This document shows positions 5,775 through 10,755 of a stretch of DNA of 10,755 nt, piece after piece. How positions within the stretch are numbered: position 1 is the first letter of the stretch; each line of letters starts with the position of its first letter. Source of the stretch: Pleurocapsa sp. MO_226.B13 (lineage in GTDB: Bacteria > Cyanobacteriota > Cyanobacteriia > Cyanobacteriales > Xenococcaceae); NCBI GenBank assembly GCA_030064795.1, contig JASJEI010000087.1, forward strand, positions 1 through 10,755, read 5' to 3'. The notes under the pieces are model-generated. The model saw only the letters and a program-made list of their open reading frames with translations. It did not search any database and was not told the DNA's origin. Both the position numbers and the translations under genes were made by a program.

Positions 5775-6755
5775 TTAAAGTTCATTTTCCACAGTTATAA
5801 TGACTTTTCCCTGATGTTTTCCCTCACCAAAATGTTGAATCGCCTTCGCTGTATGATTTAGCTTGTAGATACCATCTATTACAGGTTTGATTTGTCCAGC
5901 TTCAAATAATTCGTTAATGTAATCTAAATCTTGATTTGGTTTTAAAGCCAGAATGCTGACATTCTTTTTATAAAAAGAACGTATCAATGGAGAAAGAAAT
6001 AGAGCTTGTAAAAGTTGAGGTGTTTCTCCACCAACAGTAACATAAGCTCCATTTGGTTTTAAGACAGGCAAATACCTGAAGATAGAGCGATTCGTTTTAG
6101 GATCGAGAATCAAGTCATAATCCCGCTCTTTTTGGGTGAAATCTTCTTGCTGATAATCAATCGTACGCTCAAATCCTAGCGATCGCATCATCTCTAGTTT
6201 GTTTGAGCGATCGACACCTGTGATGTTTTCCACCCCGATCGCTTTGGCAATTTGGACTCCCAGAGTACCAACACCCCCACCAGCACCATTAATTAACAGC
6301 TTTTGACCTGGTTGAATTTTCCCTAAATCGCGCAAACCCTGTAAGGCTAACATTGCTGCATGAGGTATCGCTGCTGCTTCGATATAGGATATACTTTTAG
6401 GCATCAAAGATAAGGCAGTTATAGGAGCGCGAACATATTCGGCAAAACCGCCAAAACCACTTTCCGATAGATCGCCATAAACGCGATCGCCAGGCTTAAA
6501 TTGACTGACATTTTTACCAACTGCTACCACCTCTCCCGCTATATCGACTCCCAGTATTTGAACTTCGGGTTTTAAAAAACCGCATAGCAAGCGAATATAA
6601 AACGGTTTCCCTCTGACAATACACCAGTCCCAATCGTTTATCGACGTTGCTTTTACTTTTATCAATACTTCATCGTCTTGGGGAGTCGGTTTTTCTACTT
6701 CTTGAAGTTTTAGGTCATCAGGTGAACCGTATTTAGTCAGTACAATTGCCTTCAT
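5775..6755 (-). CDS. Zinc-free medium-chain dehydrogenase/reductase, quinone oxidoreductase-like
   Basis: A 326-residue protein with the full MDR layout. The N-terminal GroES-like domain (about 1-120) contains KATSINDWDW (35-44), LGVDIAGEVVAVGKNV (68-83) and KPGDRVYG (87-94). The Rossmann domain follows with the nucleotide-binding loop INGAGGGVGTLGVQIAKA (155-172) and a putative 2'-phosphate region VDRSNK (181-186). The Cys/His zinc ligands of classical alcohol dehydrogenases are missing from the first domain, so this belongs to the zinc-independent NAD(P)H quinone oxidoreductase or enone-reductase branch. Its actual substrate cannot be deduced. The C-terminal GEGKHQGKVIITV is the usual family ending. 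GAGAA about 7 nt upstream of the ATG at 6755 can serve as a ribosome-binding site. lepA lies 165 bp upstream on the same strand; the gap holds two HIP1 sites but no clear terminator. Confidence 0.9.
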   Translation of the reverse strand: MKAIVLTKYGSPDDLKLQEVEKPTPQDDEVLIKVKATSINDWDWCIVRGKPFYIRLLCGFLKPEVQILGVDIAGEVVAVGKNVSQFKPGDRVYGDLSESGFGGFAEYVRAPITALSLMPKSISYIEAAAIPHAAMLALQGLRDLGKIQPGQKLLINGAGGGVGTLGVQIAKAIGVENITGVDRSNKLEMMRSLGFERTIDYQQEDFTQKERDYDLILDPKTNRSIFRYLPVLKPNGAYVTVGGETPQLLQALFLSPLIRSFYKKNVSILALKPNQDLDYINELFEAGQIKPVIDGIYKLNHTAKAIQHFGEGKHQGKVIITVENEL

Positions 6756-6920
6756 GAGTAATTCTCGTTTTGTAATATCTGGCGGATCTAGATAGCTTTT
6801 ATGGCGATCGATCTAATGGATTATACAAATAATTTAGTAGAGCGATCGCCCCTTCAATATAGATAGTCTAAAAGCGATCGCCTTGCTTGACTCAAAATAA
6901 CTTTTAGCCAGAGTCAGTAA

Positions 6921-8732
6921 TTACTCTTTTCCTATTTTTAACACTGCCATAAATGCTTCCTGGGGAACATCCACAGTACCAATAGACTTCATCCGTTTTT
7001 TCCCCTTGGCTTGTTTTTGTAACAGTTTTTTCTTACGAGAAATGTCACCGCCATAGCACTTAGCTAAGACATCTTTACGCAATGCGGGAATATGTTCGCT
7101 GGCGATTACTTTTGAACCAATTGCTGCTTGAATTGGAACTTTAAACTGATGACGGGGGATTAATTCTTTGAGTTTTTCGGTCAATGCCCGACCGACATAG
7201 TAAGCTTTATCTCGATGGACGATGGTGGATAGTGCATCGACAGGATCTTTATTGACCAGAATATCTAGCTTCACTAAATTATCGCTACGATAGCCCAACA
7301 TTTGATATTCCATGCTGGCATAACCTTTGGTGCGGGACTTCATTTGATCGAAAAAGTCGGTGACAACTTCAGCCAGGGGCAACTCGTACACCAAACAAGT
7401 ACGATTTTGGGTAAAGTACTTCATGTCTTTAAACACTCCTCGTCTGGTTTGGCACAAGTCCATTAGCGTACCGACGAAGTTTTCAGGAGTGATAATTTCT
7501 ACCTTAATGTAGGGTTCTTCTATTTTTTCTCGTTTTTGCGGATCTGGTAACAGACTGGGGTTGTCAATTTCCATTACCTCGCCCTCTACCGTAGTAACGC
7601 GATAAATTACCGAAGGTGCGGTAGTGATTAGTTCTAGGTTATACTCCCGTTCGAGTCTCTCCTGAACAATTTCCATGTGGAGTAAGCCTAAAAAGCCACA
7701 ACGAAAACCAAAACCCATCGCACTGGAGGTTTCGGGTTCATAAGAAAGAGCAGCATCGTTGAGTTTGAGTTTATCTAGGGCTTCTCTAAGATCGGGATAT
7801 TGATCTGAGTCGGTGGGAAATAAACCACAAAATACCATTGGTTTGGCTTCAGTGTAGCCAGGAAGCGGTTCTGGTGCAGCACTTTCAACCAAGGTAATAG
7901 TATCCCCCACACGAGCGTCTTCTACTGCTTTGATCGCAGCAGCAAAATAGCCCACTTCTCCTGCATGGAGTTCGTCTACTTCTACTTGAGTCGGAGAAAG
8001 TACGCCTAGTTCGTCAATGACATATTCTTTGCCCGATGCCATCAGACGCACGTTATCACCTTTTTTGACCTTGCCATCCATAACGCGGAAATAGACAATT
8101 ACTCCGCGATAGGCATCGTAATAGCTATCAAAGATTAAGGCTCGTAAAGGTTCGTCTACTGTATCCCGTGGCGGTGGTACTTGCTGGACGATCGCTTCTA
8201 AGATCTGGTCTACCCCAAGTCCCATTTTTGCCGAAGCCTGAATAATGTCAGTACAGTCTAAACCCACTACATCTTCAATTTCTTGGGCAACGCGATCGCA
8301 TTCTGCCCCTGGCAGATCTATTTTGTTGAGTACGGGAATAATTTCTAGATCGTTTTCTAGGGCTAAATAGACATTAGCCAGGGTTTGCGCTTCAACCCCC
8401 TGAGAAGCATCAACTACCAGCAACGCACCTTCACAAGCTGCTAGAGAACGAGATACTTCGTAAGAAAAGTCTACGTGACCTGGAGTGTCAATTAAATTTA
8501 AAACATATTCTTGACCATCTTTTGCCTTGTAGTTCATTCTCGCTGCCTGCAACTTGATGGTAATTCCTCGCTCTCGCTCCAAATCCATATTGTCGAGGAA
8601 TTGTTCTTTCATTTGTCTTTGGGCAACCGTGCCAGTATCTTGCAACATTCGATCTGCGAGGGTAGATTTACCGTGATCGATATGGGCAATGATTGAGAAA
8701 TTACGGATGCGAGAGACGGGAACGTCAGTCAT
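6921..8732 (-). CDS. lepA: Elongation factor 4 (LepA), ribosomal back-translocase GTPase
   Basis: A 603-residue, full-length LepA. The GTPase motifs are all present: G1 AHIDHGKST (16-24), G2 RGIT (55-58), G3 DTPGH (82-86), G4 NKID (136-139) and G5 SAK (167-169). An EF-Tu domain II-like barrel follows ([21 protein letters not shown]), then the EF-G-like domains ([22 protein letters not shown]). The LepA-specific C-terminal domain ends in [27 protein letters not shown] and [19 protein letters not shown]4 binds stalled or wrongly translocated ribosomes and affects translation initiation and ribosome biogenesis; it is conserved in nearly all bacteria. Start ATG at 8732 fits the family N-terminus ([16 protein letters not shown]), though no Shine-Dalgarno sequence is evident. 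Codons are intact throughout and one HIP1 site lies within the gene. Confidence 0.98.
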   Translation of the reverse strand: MTDVPVSRIRNFSIIAHIDHGKSTLADRMLQDTGTVAQRQMKEQFLDNMDLERERGITIKLQAARMNYKAKDGQEYVLNLIDTPGHVDFSYEVSRSLAACEGALLVVDASQGVEAQTLANVYLALENDLEIIPVLNKIDLPGAECDRVAQEIEDVVGLDCTDIIQASAKMGLGVDQILEAIVQQVPPPRDTVDEPLRALIFDSYYDAYRGVIVYFRVMDGKVKKGDNVRLMASGKEYVIDELGVLSPTQVEVDELHAGEVGYFAAAIKAVEDARVGDTITLVESAAPEPLPGYTEAKPMVFCGLFPTDSDQYPDLREALDKLKLNDAALSYEPETSSAMGFGFRCGFLGLLHMEIVQERLEREYNLELITTAPSVIYRVTTVEGEVMEIDNPSLLPDPQKREKIEEPYIKVEIITPENFVGTLMDLCQTRRGVFKDMKYFTQNRTCLVYELPLAEVVTDFFDQMKSRTKGYASMEYQMLGYRSDNLVKLDILVNKDPVDALSTIVHRDKAYYVGRALTEKLKELIPRHQFKVPIQAAIGSKVIASEHIPALRKDVLAKCYGGDISRKKKLLQKQAKGKKRMKSIGTVDVPQEAFMAVLKIGKE

Positions 8733-9225
8733 AAAAATTTAGTTAGATTAATTTTCTTTAAAAGTTAGTAATGTTTAAACCATTGTAATGTTCATTTTTA
8801 CTTATTTTCTAGTAGGATTGCAGATTTTTCTCTACTCCCCTTAAGTCTCCTTTTTTTGACTACACTTCTCCAACACCAATAAAAGTCAGGAAATTGTAAC
8901 TTTAGTTCTTTTTTTGGGATCGACGATCCCGCAAATGTTAAAATTTCATGACATAAATAACCTTGTAACCTAGAAAAATCGTTATGCAACCTCTTCTTAG
9001 TCCCTCGAACGCGATCCCCAACGCTGTTTTGTTGCTATAAATTAATTAAGTGGTTAAGACCTTTCCCACATACAAACAAAAAAAACTAAATTAAAGAGTA
9101 ATTAATGTAGACGAAAATTAAGGTTGCAAGATCAAAGGAGTATTAGTGACTTTTGCTAGCTTCTGAGTCTTAAATATGGCTGCCAACAGCTATACACCGT
9201 CTAATTAATCGGAGGCTGTAAGTTA
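8733..9225. other. Divergent intergenic region and leader of the DUF4912 gene
   Basis: This 493-bp AT-rich stretch lies between two divergently read genes and must hold promoters for both. TATAAA at 9036-9041 is a possible -10 for the plus-strand gene, implying a leader of about 180 nt, but no good -35 accompanies it. A 63-codon minus-strand ORF (8798-8989) has no recognisable domain and is taken as chance. The 3' part of the leader carries two tiny ORFs (see 9135-9208) and the strong ribosome-binding site GGAGG at 9211-9215. Confidence 0.5.
9135..9208 (+). promoter_or_regulatory. Two candidate tiny upstream ORFs in the DUF4912 leader
   Basis: AAGGAG (9135-9140) stands five bases before GTG at 9146, which opens a six-codon ORF (MTFASF, stop TGA 9164-9166). 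Ten bases further, ATG at 9176 opens a ten-codon ORF (MAANSYTPSN, stop TAA 9206-9208) that ends just before the GGAGG of the main gene. A small hairpin GCTG-CCAA-CAGC (9179-9190) lies within the second. The first ORF has a better Shine-Dalgarno sequence than most genes in the window. A regulatory role is only inferred. Confidence 0.35.
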
Positions 9226-10467
9226 ATGGCAAAAGAACGCCCACCACTAGAAGAAATGACTTTACGGCAGCTCAGAAGGGTTGCCAGCGAATATAAAATA
9301 TCCCGTTATAGCAGAATGCGTAAGTCGCAGCTGCTAGCTTCAATCAAAGAAGCAATAAGAAAAGCAGAACAAGAGCAAACAGAACAAGAAGTATTTTTAC
9401 AAAATCCATCAGCCATTCAGGAGGAACAAGAAGTGAAAGCTGCAAAATTTGAAGTCGGTCAAGAAGATAATCTCCAAGAGAGCCTTGCTTCTGTCGATCG
9501 CGATTTGGGAGATCTTCCCGACGGTTACGGAGAAAGCCGAATCGTATTGATGCCTCGCGATCCACAATGGGCATATGCCTATTGGGATGTTCCTAACACC
9601 CACAAAGAAGAACTACGTCGTCAGGGTGGACAACAACTAGCTCTACGCATCTATGATGTGACAGATATCGACATCAATCATCAAGCTCCCCATAGCGTTC
9701 AAGAGTATCTATGTGATGAGATGGCGAGAGAATGGTATTTGCCTATTCCCGTAAGCGATCGCGATTATGTTGCTGATATCGGCTATCGTTGTGCTGACGG
9801 ACGTTGGTTAGTGCTAGCCCGTTCCGCTTCTGTGAGTATTCCTCCTGTTTATCCTTCTGACTGGATTGAAGATGCTTTTATCACAGTCAACTGGGATGAC
9901 GATCTTCGAGGTAAAACACTTTATACCCTCGTACCTCCTGCTAAGAAACAAGCAATGAGTGCTAATGCAGTCGAAGGCGATCGACTTTATAATGCAGTAT
10001 TTGGCATGACCAAAGATGCCGAATCAATGCGTATAGCTGGTTCTCTGTTTGGTTCGATGCAGCAAGCTCCCGAAGCAGCAGTTAGTTCCTACATTTTCCC
10101 CTCTGGCGTAGGAATGTGGGCCGTACCCACCGCTTCTGGGATCAATATGTCGGGTGTAGGTTTCTCAGCTAGTGCTGCTCCCGTTAAGCCTCGCAAGTTC
10201 TGGTTAGTTGCCGATGCCGAGTTAATTGTCTACGGTGCAACCGAACCCGATGCGACAGTAACCATTGGCGATCGCAAAATTGAGTTAAACCCTGACGGTA
10301 CATTCCGTTTCCAAATGTCTTTCCAAGATGGGGTGATTGACTATCCTATTAAGGCTGTGGCAGTTGATGGAGAGCAGACTCGTTCTATTCACATGAACTT
10401 TGAACGTCAAACTCCTTCCCGCAATACAAATACTAAAGAGGAAGCAGTTGAGGAATGGTTTGTATAA
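9226..10467 (+). CDS. DUF4912 protein with Rho-N/SAP-like N-terminus
   Basis: A 413-residue protein. Residues 11-45 (MTLRQLRRVASEYKISRYSRMRKSQLLASIKEAI) resemble the small helical Rho N-terminal/SAP-type fold, which can bind nucleic acid. A Glu/Gln-rich linker follows (46-95). The DUF4912 domain spans about 97-230, with ESRIVLMPRDPQWAYAYWDVP (103-123) and REWYLPIPVSDRDYVADIGY (168-187). A low-complexity Met/Ser/Gly/Ala-rich segment (about 260-320) leads to a C-terminal beta-rich module, KFWLVADAELIVYGATEPDATVTI...LNPDGTFRFQMSF (324-366), of Ig-like character. The function of DUF4912 is unknown to me. No signal peptide is visible, so a cytoplasmic protein is likely. The start is well supported by GGAGG at 9211-9215, ten bases before the ATG. 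The gene ends in an intrinsic terminator and contains two HIP1 sites. Confidence 0.92.
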   Translation: MAKERPPLEEMTLRQLRRVASEYKISRYSRMRKSQLLASIKEAIRKAEQEQTEQEVFLQNPSAIQEEQEVKAAKFEVGQEDNLQESLASVDRDLGDLPDGYGESRIVLMPRDPQWAYAYWDVPNTHKEELRRQGGQQLALRIYDVTDIDINHQAPHSVQEYLCDEMAREWYLPIPVSDRDYVADIGYRCADGRWLVLARSASVSIPPVYPSDWIEDAFITVNWDDDLRGKTLYTLVPPAKKQAMSANAVEGDRLYNAVFGMTKDAESMRIAGSLFGSMQQAPEAAVSSYIFPSGVGMWAVPTASGINMSGVGFSASAAPVKPRKFWLVADAELIVYGATEPDATVTIGDRKIELNPDGTFRFQMSFQDGVIDYPIKAVAVDGEQTRSIHMNFERQTPSRNTNTKEEAVEEWFV

Positions 10468-10519
10468 GCAAAGCTACTAACTATTAGTTTATAGCTCATG
10501 GCTGAAATGAAAATCTGCA

Positions 10520-10553
10520 ACCGAGGTGTGAAAATTGCATCTCGGTTTTTTTT
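10520..10553 (+). terminator. Intrinsic terminator of the DUF4912 gene
   Basis: A 9-bp stem ACCGAGGTG/CATCTCGGT (one G-U pair) with a 9-nt loop (10529-10537), followed by eight T residues (10546-10553), 53 bp after the stop codon. This is the clearest Rho-independent terminator in the window. Confidence 0.9.
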
Positions 10554-10683
10554 ATGTTTTTCTCTTTTACAATTAAACATCGAGCGAGATCTAGCCAAAG
10601 TATTAGGTAGTTTTTTTAATGTAGATTCGAGTTTGTTTATTAAGTAATACCAGTTCTCAAAAGTCATTGGAGACTTAGTTTTA

Positions 10684-10711
10684 ATTCAAAATTCAAAATT
10701 CAAAATTCAAA
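10684..10711. repeat. Heptanucleotide tandem repeat (ATTCAAA x4)
   Basis: Four exact, contiguous copies of ATTCAAA, in AT-rich non-coding DNA at the end of the window. Short tandemly repeated heptanucleotides (STRR) are a known feature of cyanobacterial intergenic DNA. The rest of 10554-10755 shows no gene. Confidence 0.85.
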
Positions 10712-10755
10712 AACTAAACATAGTAGGGGTTTTAAGAATTTTAATTAATAAAAAA

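Noticed and set aside
6860..6920. GACTC...GAGTC inverted repeat after lepA as a terminator
   Set aside because: Only five pairs around a 17-nt loop and no T tract on the minus strand.
8798..8989. 63-codon minus-strand ORF between lepA and the DUF4912 gene
   Set aside because: No ribosome-binding site, no domain, and AT-rich composition like the rest of the spacer.
10407..10667. 86-codon minus-strand ORF at the end of the window
   Set aside because: It crosses the DUF4912 3' end and its terminator, with no recognisable content.

Overview
The window looks like a cyanobacterial chromosome segment. The palindrome GCGATCGC (HIP1) occurs ten times in 10.7 kb. The gene content is also typically cyanobacterial: a TPR protein with 40-residue repeats, a Uma2-family nuclease, an IS200/IS605 element whose TnpB lacks a zinc ribbon, a pentapeptide-repeat protein, a DUF4912 protein, and a heptanucleotide tandem repeat of the STRR kind. 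The lineage cannot be fixed further from the sequence alone.

Layout. 1-533 is the 3' end of a TPR protein gene whose start lies outside the window; its repeats are still near-identical at DNA level. 534-934 is non-coding, with small hairpins and one copy of a 21-bp repeat. 935-1510 encodes an intact Uma2-family protein. About 1523-3494 is an IS200/IS605 element with divergent tnpB (minus) and tnpA (plus), an imperfect bulged hairpin across the tnpB stop codon (right end and probable omega-RNA region), and two overlapping hairpins after tnpA (left end). 3600-3719 (minus) is the remnant of a second Uma2-type gene, broken by in-frame stops, and the second copy of the 21-bp repeat lies at its 5' end. 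The stretch from 348 to 4350 has no HIP1 site, which fits mobile or acquired DNA.

From 3868 the window looks like ordinary chromosome. A pentapeptide-repeat protein and a hydrogenase maturation protease (plus) are 29 bp apart and may form a transcription unit. An MDR-family oxidoreductase and lepA (elongation factor 4) are both on the minus strand, with lepA upstream. A long leader with two possible tiny upstream ORFs precedes a DUF4912 gene (plus), which ends in a clear intrinsic terminator. The window closes with AT-rich DNA and a four-copy heptamer repeat.

No complete novel multi-gene system is visible. The most interesting parts are the IS200/IS605 element (TnpB with a displaced RuvC-II glutamate and no zinc ribbon, mutually exclusive left-end hairpins, a right-end hairpin merged with the tnpB stop), the traces of repeated turnover of Uma2-type genes around it, and the leader of the DUF4912 gene.
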